Source: Symbiodinium natans
Lineage: Eukaryota > Sar > Dinophyceae > Suessiales > Symbiodiniaceae
Direction: 5' to 3'
Assembly: GCA_905221605.1 (NCBI GenBank)
Contig: CAJNDS010001079.1
Location: 62,001-126,000, forward strand
DNA length: 64,000 nucleotides
The position numbers were made by a program, and so were the translations under genes. Below the pieces are notes generated by a model, which was not told the origin of the DNA, did not search any database, and saw only the letters and a list, made by a program, of their open reading frames with translations. Each line of letters begins with the position of its first letter. Position 1 is the stretch's first letter. Positions 49,048-59,828 of this stretch are shown one piece after another.

Positions 49048-49489
49048 CCCAAAAGGGTTTACGGTTAGGGTTTAGGGTTTGGGGTTTAGGGTTTAGGGCT
49101 TAGGGGTTGTGAGTTTCGGCTTCGGGCTTCATTAGGTCTTAGAATGTATAGGCCTAGAAAACCCTCTAATCGGTTGGCGGGCCTGCGGAGGTTTGGGGAT
49201 TGGAGGCCGTTCAATAGAAAGCCTAAATCCTACAGTACGATCTCGGCTTTAGAGTTCAAGGTTTAAGAACTACCCCTAAACCCTAAACGCGAAGCCCAGA
49301 ACCCTCAACCCTAAACCCTAAGCCCTAAAATCCAAAACCCTCAACCCAAAACCCTCCAGCCTAAGCCCTAAACCCTCAACCCAAAGCCCTAAACAAACAG
49401 CTCGAACACCAAGCAGCTCCATCACCGTGGTCTTGCGGACCGCCTCCGCTCGCGCCTGCCGAGGGCTCCCCAGGTGAGTTTTTGGATTT

Positions 49490-49620
49490 GGGATGTTCCC
49501 CCTTATACGAAGAGTCCTGCCTTAAGAGTTAGGGTTTAGGGTTTAAGGTTTGGGGTCTATAGGGCTTAGGGTTAGGATTTAGGGATTATAGTACCCCTTC
49601 ATAGTCTAAGAGGGAACATC
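49490..49620. mobile_element. MITE, family B copy 4, split by a telomeric array
   Basis: GGGATGTTCCCCCTTATACGA and TAAGAGGGAACATC are inverted ends. A degenerate TTTAGGG array (about 49526-49585) follows CTTAAGAG. It ends in AGGGATTATAGTACCCC, the same internal point as in copy 3. Confidence 0.72.
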
Positions 49621-49664
49621 ACAAATTTTGGCTAGTTGTCCGACTGAAGGTCCCGTTCGCCGGA

Positions 49665-49897
49665 TTGAAGAAAGAAACCTCATGTAGAGAAGAACTCATT
49701 TGCAAAGGAAGATTTTGGGGGGACTTACTGATTTTGGAATATTTGGAATCTTCGTTCTACACCAGCTGGCCATCTCCTTTCAGCAGAGCGACGCAAGGCG
49801 AACAGGGACACCAAAACACAAAAAACATGTTAGCACCAGCGTACTCCCATGTCTATATCACATGACGACGGGGGCCAACAAAAATCGAAACTCCTAA
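49665..49897 (+). other. two overlapping open frames, origin uncertain
   Basis: Frames of 66 and 65 codons overlap (MKKETSCREELICKGRFWGD and MQRKILGGLTDFGIFGIFVL). At most one can be real. The region lacks telomeric repeat. Family unknown. Confidence 0.22.
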
Positions 49898-50080
49898 AAC
49901 CTAACTTTAGACACTACACCTATGACCGTTCAATGCCTACCCTCAAGCCCTTACATACTAGGAAGGGCAACGAGGTCGGCTGCTAAGCGGCCTCTAAGCT
50001 GGATTCTGCATTGCACCAACATGATGAGGGTTTAGGGTTTAGGATTTAGGGTTTAAGGTTTATGAGGGTTGAGGGTGTGG

Positions 50081-51200
50081 CGACAGATTTGGGTAGTTTT
50101 CATTCTAACCACATGAGAATATTGCAGCAATGGATATTGGACAGGTTTCTGCGACGGAAAACCCAATGCCCAACGCAAGAAACACCGGTCCGAGGGACCC
50201 AACCACAAAAGCCCTTGATGCGTTTTTGACAGCAATGAAACGTGAACCCCGAACATGGAGAAAGCCTTCCCTGGAAGGACGGAACGCGGCGCCTTGTCCA
50301 CAATGAGCTGCCTCCACACGGTGTGAAAAGAGGCTTTGTTGATGCCTGGGCTCGGCGGATTGTAGGCTTTACATGAAGGTTCATGGCTAGTTACAAGTAG
50401 GCTTCAAAAACAACCCTGCAATATGACCTTTTGGTACTTCTAACGCAACCCGCTACTCGTCGCAAGTACGTACCCATGACAGGGCGAAACTCTCGGTAAT
50501 CAGCAAATGGGGACCTGTTTCTGTTTAAACGGTATGTAGTCAACGGTGGGGGGCTTGCGGGGCCAGCGGGCCAGCAATGCATTTTAGCTGCGCTAGAAAT
50601 ATCTCACGGCGCCCGACAAACTCGCCTTGTAAAACCTCCTCCCAACGACAATGGGAAACGGACAGGACTCCAGACAGCAACAAGCAGACAGTTCAAGCAG
50701 ATCCGTCAGTATTGACAAAACACGGACAGTCAAGCAGAGTGGTGACGGACACCTGTGAATCTGGCTTGCTCTCCTTGTGAGATACTCTCCTTTTTAGAGC
50801 CCTTTGTGCGTCCAAGTGGCGCTTCTGCACATTCCAGCCGCTGGCTTTGTAAAGTGTCCTCGGGCCATCGGCTTGAGATTGGGCATGACGTGTTTACATG
50901 TTCCGGGGCTTTTCGATTGCAGGAACTCTAAGAGTCACGCAGCGAAAGCTCTCTTGCGCTGCGAATTGTTCAACGTGAAAGGCCGCAGCTACAAACAACA
51001 AAACCGCTGCACCCGGGAACTAACCCCCTTTGGACGCGGGGATGCAGACGTGTTGCATGTCTGGCAGGGAGCTCCCTGATTCTTCAGGCCCTTTAAGCTC
51101 GGCTGCCCAGTAACCAAGGCTCCAAAAGGGTGCCCTTGTTTGCTTAAAGGGGTGTATAAGGGAACCTAAACCCCCCAAAAAGGGAATAAGTGTACGACTG
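50081..51200. other. about 1.1 kb without telomeric repeat
   Basis: The longest stretch lacking TTTAGGG units. It holds several 60 to 94-codon open frames on both strands. The best are plus 50577-50780 and plus 50804-51079 (RLGMTCLHVPGLFDCRNSKS, KALLRCELFNVKGRSYKQQN). It also holds a partial family A end near 50370-50400 and a family H element at its right. If an intact exon exists in this window, this is a likely place, but no family is recognised. Confidence 0.4.
50366..50400. mobile_element. partial family A-like end
   Basis: TACATGAAGGTTCATGGCTA then GTTACAAGTAGG is the reverse complement of wording at 60344-60382. It resembles a family A terminus; the partner end is not seen. Confidence 0.4.
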
Positions 51201-51212
51201 GGCATCCTAGTA
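51104..51212. mobile_element. MITE-like element, family H copy 5
   Basis: GCCCAGTAACCAAGG left, AAAGGGTGCCCTTG, CCCCCCAAAAAGGGAATAAG and CTGGGCATCCTAG right. It resembles 1030 and 9492, then passes to TTTAGGG. Confidence 0.5.
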
Positions 51213-51213
51213 A

Positions 51214-51379
51214 GGGTTTAGGGTTTAGGGTTTAGGGTTTAGGGCATTTAGGGCGCTTGGAGGGTCCTTAGCCATTAAGGGCTTGGGGTTGTCAGGGTTC
51301 CAGGGCTCCAAGGGTTCTCGAGGACTTCGGTTTAGGGTTTAGGGTTTAGGGTTTAGGGTTTAGGGTTTAGGGTTTAGGG
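51214..51379 (+). repeat. two TTTAGGG arrays
   Basis: G-strand arrays at about 51214-51250 and 51330-51379 surround an island of TTAGGG-like words. Confidence 0.92.
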
Positions 51380-52133
51380 TTGCCTTCTGCGTTGCATGAG
51401 AAAGTACACCTTGGCGCGAGAATCTTTCCCGAACTCCATGTTTCTAGTGCCCACAATTTGTTGGGCTTTGCTTGATTCACTCATGCAATTGAGACCGACC
51501 TATGCATTTGTCGGTCCAGAAAAGCACCTTTCTTTTTCGGAAGAGAAGACGGCCAGAACGCAGCAGCAACGTGAATCCCTACACCTAACACCCTGGACGC
51601 CGAAAACGCCCTCGAACCCCTATAGACACCCTGAACGTCCCAAACCCTGTGGTTTGCCAGGTGTCAGCTCAAGGCGTTCCACGTCGGGGAAAAGCTGATG
51701 TAAAATCCCGGCCCGCAGATTCCAGAACTCTCGTCTGGGCATGTGGAGGGTCAATCCGATTGTTTAGGAGTACGGGGCTTAGGGTGTACGGGTCACGGTC
51801 CCGGGGGTTTCGGGGTGTAGAGCGTGCATTTGTGTAGGGAATCAGGAATTTGGGATTGAGTTGCAGTGTAGGGCTTGGACTTCTGGTGTCCTCGGACTAG
51901 CCAATTCCCTGCACCCTTTCGTGGTTCAAATACGCACACTTAAAGCGTCACCTCACCACGAACCACCAAGCCTTCCCTCTCTCAAAGCGCGGGGTTTAGG
52001 GTTCAGGGTTGAACGTCTAGGGTTTCAAGCATAAACCCTACACCCTAATTACTCCTTATCTTACAGCCTGAAGGGAGTTCAAGCTAACTGGAGCTTCAAC
52101 ACCCCGTCTGGATTTGGGAGGCGCGCGAAAGGC

Positions 52134-52676
52134 TCAGCCGAAACGAAGGTGTATACTACAGCGCTCGGTGTAAGCGTGGAACAAGGCGTCAGGAGATGGG
52201 TGTCTGGGCGGGGGCTTGACTGACCCAAGCGCAGGCCGGAATGCAGGAGAGTCAGAGAAGCCCTCAACGAAGGAGAGAGGGCTGGGGATGCGTGACAAGC
52301 GGCAAGCATGCTTAGGGGTCAGCAAAGGGGAGAGCCTCGCCTGCGCCTGGCGGCAGGCGGCGGAGCACAGCGCGCACGTTCTCACGCTGCAGCACCACGC
52401 AGAGGCTTTGCAGGAGGCGATCTGTTTCAACGCCGGGACTGTCGCCAGACGCGCCGCGATCAGGCCAGCGAGCGGTGCCAGGCAGACGGAGCCGTTGGGC
52501 ACAAACGCCGCTGGCTTCGGCCGCAAGCGGCGCGAATTGGAGGCCTTCCGCTTTGCAGTGTTGCTCTGTCTGGAGGTGACGGCGCCTGCGTGCCTGGTAG
52601 GCTTAAGGCGCGGCCACGCCTGAGCGCGCGGACTCAGAAAGGACGGCTCCTGCGCGGAGGCCAGACGTGATGGCAA
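52134..52676. other. GC-rich island with overlapping open frames on both strands
   Basis: Minus 52134-52676 (180 codons) overlaps plus 52216-52623 (135 codons) and plus 52308-52670 (120 codons). There is no telomeric repeat. Stop-poor GC-rich DNA produces such shadows, so no frame can be chosen by length. By composition, the plus 135-codon frame (ACAWRQAAEHSAHVLTLQHH, RRELEAFRFAVLLCLEV) reads as the most helical and protein-like. No family is recognised. Confidence 0.3.
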
Positions 52677-53036
52677 GGTAAAATCCCTAAACCCTAAGCC
52701 CTAGAACCCTAAACCCTCAAACCCGAAAACTCTGGACCCAAAAACCCTGGAACCCTGAACCCTAAAACCCTAAAACCCTAAAGCCCTGAAGCCCTAAAGT
52801 CGTGAAACCCTAAAACCCTCAAACCTTGAAACTCTAAACTTGACCCTAAACCCTCAACTCTCAGCCCTAGACCCTATAGACCCTACGCCTGAAGTCTTTT
52901 GCCGAGCCACGCGTTCATGAGTAGGTCCTCGGGTGGGTCGTCTTCTCTTCTGTCGCTGCCGATCACATCCTCGGCTCTTGAAGATCTTCAAGGCTCTCGG
53001 GGTTTTGGGGCTCTAGAGACTGGAGGTTTTCTGAGA

Positions 53037-53149
53037 GCAGTTACATGGTCCCTTAGTATGTGCCCCCCTACACAACTGCCCAAGGGCCCATACTTCAGAA
53101 CCCTTTGAGGGAAGGCAAGGGCCCACATTCATGGCCCACATAACTACCA
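53037..53149. mobile_element. MITE-like element, family D copy 3
   Basis: AGTTACATGGTCCC left and GGCCCACATAACT right. Internal GGGCCCATACTTCAGAACCC is shared with 35357 and 62530. Confidence 0.6.
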
Positions 53150-53688
53150 TCAGAAGGTTTACGGGTTCCCTTGCTGGTTTCAGGTTCGGGATGTTTAATG
53201 AATCTGTGAGAATAGAACCCAGCTCCCCAAACCACATTTGAAACAGGGCATCACTAAGAGTCCTAGAGGACGTCGTGTGCTTCTTCTCTGAAGCTTTGAA
53301 AGTCCCTCTTCAAAATGCATGAGCGGTAGCTCAGAGGCGTAGGGTAACGGTGAGGCTTGTACGCAGTTTCCAGAGCTCACTTCATAAGCTCTTGTTTAGG
53401 GCTTATGGCTGTTTTGGGGCCTTGCTCCAGCTCTACGTACCTCACCCGCCCCCTAGATATCCCTCTAAGGGACTGTGGAGGGAACGCAGCCGTAAACCCG
53501 AAGAGAAAGTAGGTGAAGAGGGTAGCGCCTACTTTGCTGTTCCCGGCGCGCCTTCTTGAAAGGGATGTTCTTGTGTGGCACTTTGCAAAGAATTGCAAGT
53601 GAAGGTTGACCCTAAACCCTAAACCCTAGACCCCAAACCCTAAACCCTAAACAACATCAGCAGTCTAGCTTAGAGTTTAGGGCCACGT

Positions 53689-53760
53689 GCTGCTGAGGCA
53701 CCTACGAACAGGCACTTTAGCAAAACTAATTCCCTGCTGTCCCAACCACGCCCAAAGGTT
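53689..53760 (+). other. possible gene fragment
   Basis: 24 open codons, AAEAPTNRHFSKTNSLLSQP, then TTTAGGG. Family unknown. Confidence 0.25.
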
Positions 53761-53820
53761 TAGGGTTTGGGGTTTAGGGTCGAGGGTTTTGGGCCTTGCG
53801 GTTTAGGGTTTAGGGTTACC

Positions 53821-53895
53821 CAAACATCTCCAAGCAGCAATGTCCTCATAGAACGGGTAGTTGCCAGTGTGCATCTCCTTATGCAGCCACTGAAG
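53821..53895 (-). other. possible gene fragment
   Basis: 25 minus-strand codons, LQWLHKEMHTGNYPFYEDIA. Very protein-like by eye. A TTTAGGG array lies on each plus-strand side. Family unknown. Confidence 0.37.
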
Positions 53896-54180
53896 GTTTA
53901 GGGCGATTAAGGCTAGAAAAACCCGAAACCCTAAACCCGAAACCCTAAAGCCTCGACCCTAAACCCTAAACCCTAAACCCTCAACCCTAAACCAGGGAGT
54001 CTAGGGCTTCTTCTTCCTTAGGCTGGGCAGCTGAGTGGTGCCCTTTTGCACTTGTTTGGCGCTGGGTCCTCTTATGAAAGCAACCCGAAAAAGAGTACCC
54101 TAACCCTAAGCCGTAAGCCCTAAGCCCTAAAACCCAAAACCCAAAACCCAAAACCCTAAACCCTAAACCCCAAGCAGCTG

Positions 54181-54243
54181 GGATGCCACCCAGCAAAGGG
54201 GCCGCATCTCCGCGAACTTCTTCGCCATGATTCTGCGCAGTTC
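54181..54243 (-). other. possible gene fragment
   Basis: 21 minus-strand codons, ELRRIMAKKFAEMRPLCWVA. Helical and basic. CCCTAAA lies on the left. Family unknown. Confidence 0.3.
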
Positions 54244-54263
54244 CTCAGTTCACGCGAAGAATA

Positions 54264-54325
54264 AGAAAACCCTAAGGGTTTAGGGTTTAGGGTTTAGGGT
54301 TTAGGGTTTAGGGTTTAGGGTGTGG
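54264..54325. repeat. tail-to-tail CCCTAAGGGTTT junction and TTTAGGG array
   Basis: AAACCCTAAGGGTTT (54267-54281) joins a single C-strand unit to a perfect G-strand array. Confidence 0.85.
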
Positions 54326-54595
54326 GATTTTGGGGATTGGGTGTAGGGAAGCCCTGAGCCCAAAGCCGGGAAACCCCTATAGACACCTTTGCTGCTGGAA
54401 GCAGCTCAGTGGGTGGAGGATTCGGTAATCCCTGGACTGAGCCCTCTGCCCCAACCCTCATCCCTGAACCCTGGAACCCTTGTGCCAGGGCGCTCGTTGC
54501 ACCTCTGGGGTGTCGGGCATGGACAGCTGGCCACTTCGTGTGTGTGGGTCCCGACTTCCCCGGAGGCTGGAGTGCGAATAATGCCTCAGTCTTAG

Positions 54596-54707
54596 GAACC
54601 ATGGCTCTTAGGCCTATAGGGCTCCGAAGTATGGGCCCCTTATTATGTAGAGTGTATGTAAGGGTTATATAGCAAGGGACTCAAATTGAGGGCCCATACT
54701 TGGAGGG
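54596..54707. mobile_element. MITE-like element, family D copy 4
   Basis: ACCATGGCTCTTAGG left, CCGAAGTATGGGCCCC and GAGGGCCCATACTTGG internal inverted pair. Related to 3441. Confidence 0.5.
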
Positions 54708-54778
54708 CTAGACGCAGGCTAGCTAGGGCTTGTAGGAATTGTAGGGTAAGGGTGTGTGTGGTTTACTTGGCTGCACTT

Positions 54779-54878
54779 AGGAGGGTAGCTATAAATTAAA
54801 TTTTTAGCTGCCTTATTAAGAAACCCAATAAACCCAAAAAGGCTGAAGATCTAACGTTATAGTAAAGTACCACAAAGT
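54779..54878. mobile_element. dispersed element, family G copy 2
   Basis: AGGAGGGTAGCTATAAATTA then TTTTTAGCTGCCTTATTAAG, AACCCAATAAACCC and AGTAAAGTACCACAAAG. Nearly the same as 63217-63319 over its length. Confidence 0.75.
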
Positions 54879-55037
54879 TTATAGGGCTCATACGGTTTAT
54901 AGTGTTTGTGTAGGGTTCACAGTAGAGCTTGGGGGTAGTCAACAGGACCCAAGAAAATCGGAACCTTTGAGGGAGAGGCACAGACATGGGTATTTCCTCA
55001 AGAAGGGGGTCCCCCTAGTATACCCAGAAAATTAACA

Positions 55038-55063
55038 TATATATATATATATACATATATATA
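55038..55063. repeat. (TA)n microsatellite
   Basis: ATATATATATATATATACAT run. Confidence 0.93.
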
Positions 55064-55416
55064 GGACCCCCGAAAAGTAAATGCCCAAATGAGTTGAGAG
55101 GATGCGGGGTTTCGGGGCTACAGGGTCCCCAGGGAGACGAAACCCCAAAAGTTGCATACTTCTTTGCTTCTTGGTTTTCTTTATAAACGCCTAGCGATGA
55201 CAAGGATAAAGGCGTACCGGGTACCACTGGTGATGTTAGGAACTATAACCCGCCAAGAAGGAGGCTGCTTCACCTGCAATCTAAGGAACTGCTACCGATA
55301 TTAGCGTACTGGCTTTCCATCTAAACTTCTTCGCCCGATGATCGGAGACATTAGTTTGGGGAAAGTTTCATGCAACCGGATCTACTGCAGCTGCACTAAA
55401 GGGGGCTTCTGTATGA

Positions 55417-55518
55417 GGGGCCATGCAGCAGAACATCCCAAACATTAACGTCTTGGAGGTATCCATGCTGAATGCCCAGACCTTGCGCGGGCTTCGGAGG
55501 CATGTTGGTACGAGCTTA
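55417..55518 (+). other. possible gene fragment
   Basis: 34 open codons, MQQNIPNINVLEVSMLNAQT and LRGLRRHVGTSL, then TTAGGG-like repeat. Very protein-like. Family unknown. Confidence 0.35.
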
Positions 55519-55658
55519 GTTAGGGTTTTGGGTTTATGGTTTAGGGTTTAGGGCTTCGGGTTTACGGTCGAATGTACATGCGACACAGACACACGTTGTT
55601 TTGGATTTGCTGGATAGCCTGAACCGGGTACATCATACTACCCTAAACCATGTGCTGT

Positions 55659-55805
55659 GTTGGATCAGTTTTGGTCAGCAAAGCTGCGGTCTTCCTGTCC
55701 CGGGGGGCAAAGGGCCAAACACCTGATCACAGGACAGCGCCCAACTCCGCAAGAACTGGTCGTCGGCGGTGTCGGCGTTCCATCTATTCCGTTGATTCCA
55801 CCTGG
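55659..55805 (+). other. possible gene fragment
   Basis: 49 open codons, VGSVLVSKAAVFLSRGAKGQ and RCRRSIYSVDSTW. Another plus frame (55657-55896) and a minus frame are open too. Family unknown. Confidence 0.25.
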
Positions 55806-55947
55806 GTTTAGGGTTTGGGGGTTGTTCCTAAGTTCGGCATACCCTGTCTCTGCACCAACTACTACAAATCTAAAATGGGTTCTCATGCTTTTTTGAAAAT
55901 CCCAACGTATGGTCCCTTCTTTTGCGTACCCTAAACGTAAGGCTATC

Positions 55948-56058
55948 ATCAGCATTTCCGCCCCACAAACAAAACAACAACCACGATTGATAAGCGACTC
56001 CCTGACGGATCCCTTCTCGCTGAACCGCCTGAACCGTTCCTTGTCCGGGTCGGCGTGA
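55948..56058 (+). other. possible 3' gene fragment ending in a stop
   Basis: 36 codons then TGA, LISDSLTDPFSLNRLNRSLS. Polar, protein-like. Family unknown. Confidence 0.3.
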
Positions 56059-56266
56059 GCCGGAGGCTCCTACATGGTTTAGGGTCTAACCCTAAACCCT
56101 AAACCCTAAGCCCTAAACCCTAAACCCTAAATCGCGCGAGGTACCGGAGTCATCCCAAGCTCAGAAGTGCTGCGTGTGTTTAAGGCTTAGCTAAGGCACA
56201 CCTTAACGTGTAGGGTTTATTTAGGGTGTATATGAGGTTTATATAGGGCTTATTTATAGGGTTGCA

Positions 56267-56284
56267 CCCCCCCCCCCCCCCCCC
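56267..56284. repeat. poly-C tract
   Basis: About 18 C, next to TATAGGGTT-type degenerate repeat. Confidence 0.92.
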
Positions 56285-56319
56285 TACCCCTGACTACCAA
56301 ATCCAAGCCTGTCCGATTT

Positions 56320-56502
56320 TTGGCAAGGAGCCGGTTCGACATGGCGAGCACAAGGAGCAAGGAAGTTTTTCCGGGGTTTAGGGGTTACAGTTTCGGGTCA
56401 GGCATGGGGCCCTATCAGGAGCAACTGAAGGATCCCGGTGTTCGGTGTTCGGCATCTGGCTTTGGGCACAACTTGGCAGCTTTGTGCTGGTTGCCAAATT
56501 AG
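56320..56502 (+). other. 60-codon open frame, possible gene fragment
   Basis: ATG to TAG frame, FDMASTRSKEVFPGFRGYSF and MGPYQEQLKDPGVRCSASGF. Protein-like. It adjoins a minus-strand open frame (56499-56732). Family unknown. Confidence 0.3.
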
Positions 56503-57183
56503 AGTTGAGGTTTGGGTTCTGGTGCTCCGCGTTTAAGATTCTGCAGCTCAGGGTGTAGGGCTCTTTGGGTTTCGGGGTTCAGGTGCAGGCACTGCCGCAC
56601 TTGGTAGCCAGGGCTGACGATGGCAACGCGGGATAGCAAAGCACAGCGTGCGGGGTCTAGCACCACCGGTCCTCGGTATAACCCTGATCCCTGAACCCTA
56701 AACACTGAAACCCTGATTTTTTTCGGTTGCATCTACGTTGGCACATGCATTCACCACAATGCCCAGACGGCACCTCACAAAAGCCCGGCCAAAAGTTTGC
56801 TATCCTACCCTAAACCCTAAGCTCTACACCCCAAACCCTAAAGCCTAAACCCTAAAGCCTAAACCCGAAACCCAACCCCCAAACCGTGATGACTTGCCCT
56901 TAGGTCCTATATGAATCATTGCAAGACCCTGCAGCATTCGGTTCCGGGTCAGGGATTAGGGTTTAGGAGTTTAGGGCTTAGGCCCAAGAAGCCCCGGAAG
57001 GCCGAAGGAAGTCTCAACTTAGGCAAGGGCCTCTTCAATCAGGCTCAGGCAAGTGGGGTCCTAGCCCCTAAACCCTAAACCCTAAACCCTAAACCCTTCA
57101 AACCCGATTGAGCCCTGTAGGGCCCCTGTTAAGCCCTAAGTCCGTTAATTTCTACGCCTTTCCAACCTTATACCCTTAAACAA

Positions 57184-57268
57184 TGAACCCTAAACCCCTA
57201 AACCCCTAAACCCCTAAACCCCTAAACCCCTAAACCCCTAAACCCCTAAACCTAAACCCCTAAACCCC
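57184..57268 (-). repeat. octameric CCCCTAAA array
   Basis: About ten near-perfect eight-base CCCCTAAA units in tandem, unlike the usual heptamer. Confidence 0.95.
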
Positions 57269-57396
57269 TGAGAGCCACTTCGGGAGGGACTCTCCTGGAT
57301 GCCATGCCACCGCCACGCGGTGGAGGGGCACCGCACCGGGCCTGAGGGCTTTTTGGGTTTTTTTTGGGGTTATGGGGTTTTGGGGCTTGGGGGTCC

Positions 57397-57780
57397 TTAA
57401 ACCCTAAACCCTAAACCCTAAACCCTAAACCCTAAACCCTAAACCCTAAACCCTAAACCCTCCACAGTGTTTGGGGTTTTGAGGGCTTGGGGTTTAGGGG
57501 GTTTGTGGATTAGGGGTTCTGGGGCTTCGGGGTGTGGGGTTTGGGGGTTTGGGGTTTGGGGGTTTTGGGGTTTTGGGGCTTGGAGTTTTGGGCTTGGGGG
57601 TTCAGAGTTTGGGGTTTAAAAGTTTGGGGGGTTTGGGTTTAGGGGTTCGGGGTTTAGGGGTTTGAGGTTCGGGGGTTTGAGGTTCAGGGGTTTAGGGTGT
57701 TGGGGTTCAAGGGTTTGGGGTTTAGGGGGTGGCCTTTTGGGTTGGGGTTCAGGGTTTGTGGTTTAGAGGTTCAGGGTTGC
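57397..57780. repeat. CCCTAAA array followed by degenerate TTTGGGG domain
   Basis: A perfect C-strand array (57397-57462) is followed, after TCCACAGTG, by about 300 bases of G-strand TTTGGGG/TTTAGGGG/TTCGGGG variants with no canonical core. Confidence 0.92.
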
Positions 57781-57834
57781 CGTGGTTCTCACGGGCTAAG
57801 GATTTAGTCGGGGCGGGGGTGCCAACTGACCAGC

Positions 57835-57900
57835 GTGTTTTACCAGCATGTCCATCTAAACATCTCTAAACTCAAGCTGAAGTCTAGGATGGGCAGCTAG
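57835..57900 (+). other. possible 3' gene fragment ending in a stop
   Basis: 21 codons then TAG, VFYQHVHLNISKLKLKSRMG. Basic, protein-like. Family unknown. Confidence 0.27.
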
Positions 57901-57951
57901 GGCTTAGGGTAAAGAACCCCAAGCCGCAAAGGCAACTCGGCAACATTTCCC

Positions 57952-58110
57952 CCTAAACCCTAAACCCTACTCCCCCCCTCTGGCCCAACCCTCAACCCTA
58001 AACCCTAAACTCTAAACGCTAAACCCTAAACCTAAAACCTAAACCCTACACCCTAAACCCTAAACCCTAAACCCCAAAACCCTACACCCTACACCCTAAA
58101 CCCTGAACCA
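57952..58110 (-). repeat. CCCTAAA array with CCCTACA units
   Basis: C-strand array with several single-base variants. Further arrays of the same kind lie at 58194-58272 and 58397-58515. Confidence 0.92.
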
Positions 58111-58116
58111 AGCTTT

Positions 58117-58194
58117 CTTTCTCTCGCTGGAGCCATCAAGTCATGTCAGGCCCGGAACCGCTCCAAGGACGGCCTGCGCAGGCTTGGGGAGTCC
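58117..58194 (+). other. possible gene fragment between like-oriented arrays
   Basis: 26 open codons, LAGAIKSCQARNRSKDGLRR. CCCTAAA on both sides. Protein-like. Family unknown. Confidence 0.28.
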
Positions 58195-58784
58195 CTAAAC
58201 CCTAAACCCTAAACCCTAAGCCCTAAACCCTAAACCCTAAACTCTAAACCCTAAGCCCTAAACCCTAAACTTTCGGGTCTCGGGCTTAAGGCGCTAGGAC
58301 TGCGAGGGCTCCTCAAAAAACAGTCTGAATGACACGCTTTTGGCAGGAGGTCAGGATCCCTGCCCCCTAAGCCCTAGACAGAAAAGGTAAACTGTACACC
58401 CTAAACCCTAAACCCTAAACCCTAAACCCTAAACCCTAAACCCTAAACCCTAAACCCTACACCCTACACCCTAAACCCTCGACGCCCTAGACCCTGGACC
58501 CTAGACCCTAAACCCTCAACTAATAATAGGAACCCATGGCTTCTGAGAGGGCTCTTAAGGGAGGGGGGGTTCAAGGTTCCCGAAGACTCCCTACTCCTCC
58601 CTAATGCTCCTCAAGCTTCCCTAACGTTCCCTGGGTACCTACCCTCCCTTGATAAGAACCCTACAACCCTATAAGTATACTGTCGCCCCTGAAGACTAGA
58701 CCTTACAGGCTCTAAGTAGGAGGGGTAGTATAGGGGGGAATCTAAACCCGAAACCCCAGAGGTTAAGCCAGAAGTCCACAACCT

Positions 58785-59070
58785 TAAACCCCTAAAACCC
58801 TTAAGACCCTAAATCCCTAAACTACTAAACCCCAAAACCCCATATACATCCTAAATCACAAAACCCTAAGCCCTAAACCCCAAACCATAAACCCAAAAAC
58901 CCCAAAGACCGAAACTACCGTACCCCAAACCCTAAACCCCAAACTCCAAACCCACAAACCCCAAACCCAAATCCCAAAACCCAAAACCCCTAAACCCCTA
59001 AACCCAAAGCTACTAGACCCCCAAACCCTAAACCCCAAACCCTAAACCCCAAACCCTAAACCCCAACCCC
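58785..59070 (-). repeat. degenerate CCCTAAA/CCCCAAA domain
   Basis: Almost 300 bases of diverged C-strand units ending in alternating CCCTAAA and CCCCAAA. Minus-strand open frames through it (GLGFRV peptides) are artefacts. Confidence 0.9.
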
Positions 59071-59342
59071 CACAGAAGAGCACACATCGCATGGAGCCTC
59101 TAAGGCCGGCTCGTCGTCGCTGCGGAGCATCTCTTGCCCGCCCTCGCGCCTCTTTGTTTGGGGGGGTTATCGGAGGGTTGCTAGGGTTGTTTAGGGTTTA
59201 GGGGTAGGATGATTAGGGTTTAGGAATTTGGGTTAGTGGGGTTACTAGGGTTTAGGAGTTCAGGGTTCGGTTCTTGAGGGTATCGAAGTTTCTTTGTTTT
59301 GCCTTATTGTGTTGTTTGAAGGTGTGTCGGGGCCTCTAGGTT

Positions 59343-59424
59343 GGGATGTTCTCCCTTACACCAAAAGTCCTTCATAGGGATCATAATCCCTATTAAGGAC
59401 TGTTGGTGTAATGGGGAACCCATC
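59343..59424. mobile_element. MITE, family B copy 5 (uninterrupted)
   Basis: GGGATGTTCTCCCTTACACC pairs with GGTGTAATGGGGAACCCATCC. AGTCCTTCATAGGGATCATA and ATCCCTATTAAGGACTGTT are internal inverted repeats. It serves as an empty reference for copies 2 to 4. Confidence 0.75.
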
Positions 59425-59558
59425 CTGTAGTGCTTTTCGGTTACCATGAGGGGGGGGTGTCACCGATTTGTGATTTGTCGGCTGAGGTAGGGTTCAGCTC
59501 TCATCCAAAAACATCCGTAAGCATGGCCTCTGTACAAGATATGATGTACGGTACGCAT

Positions 59559-59559
59559 A

Positions 59560-59601
<42 letters not shown>

Positions 59602-59602
59602 T
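59559..59602. repeat. (CA)n(TA)n microsatellite
   Basis: ACACAC run passing into TATATA. Confidence 0.95.
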
Positions 59603-59828
59603 ATTATATCTATATACATATGTATACATATGTTTGTCTTCATATGCTTGCTTACATGTAGGCCATTTTGGGTTCAAGGCGAGTACTCGTTGGTTCAGAT
59701 AGGGGGTCAGGTTTTGGAGCTCAGGGCTAAAACAGACTTGGACGGATCTGAACAGTTTCCCAAAGCCCTAAACACTCAGCCCGAACCCCTGGAAGCCCTT
59801 AAACTACTATGTACTTAAGAACTTCACG

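Noticed and set aside
53310-53380. tRNA-like GAGCGGTAGCTCAGAGG
   Set aside because: Resembles an A box, but no T-arm GGTTCRANTCC follows and the stems do not pair.
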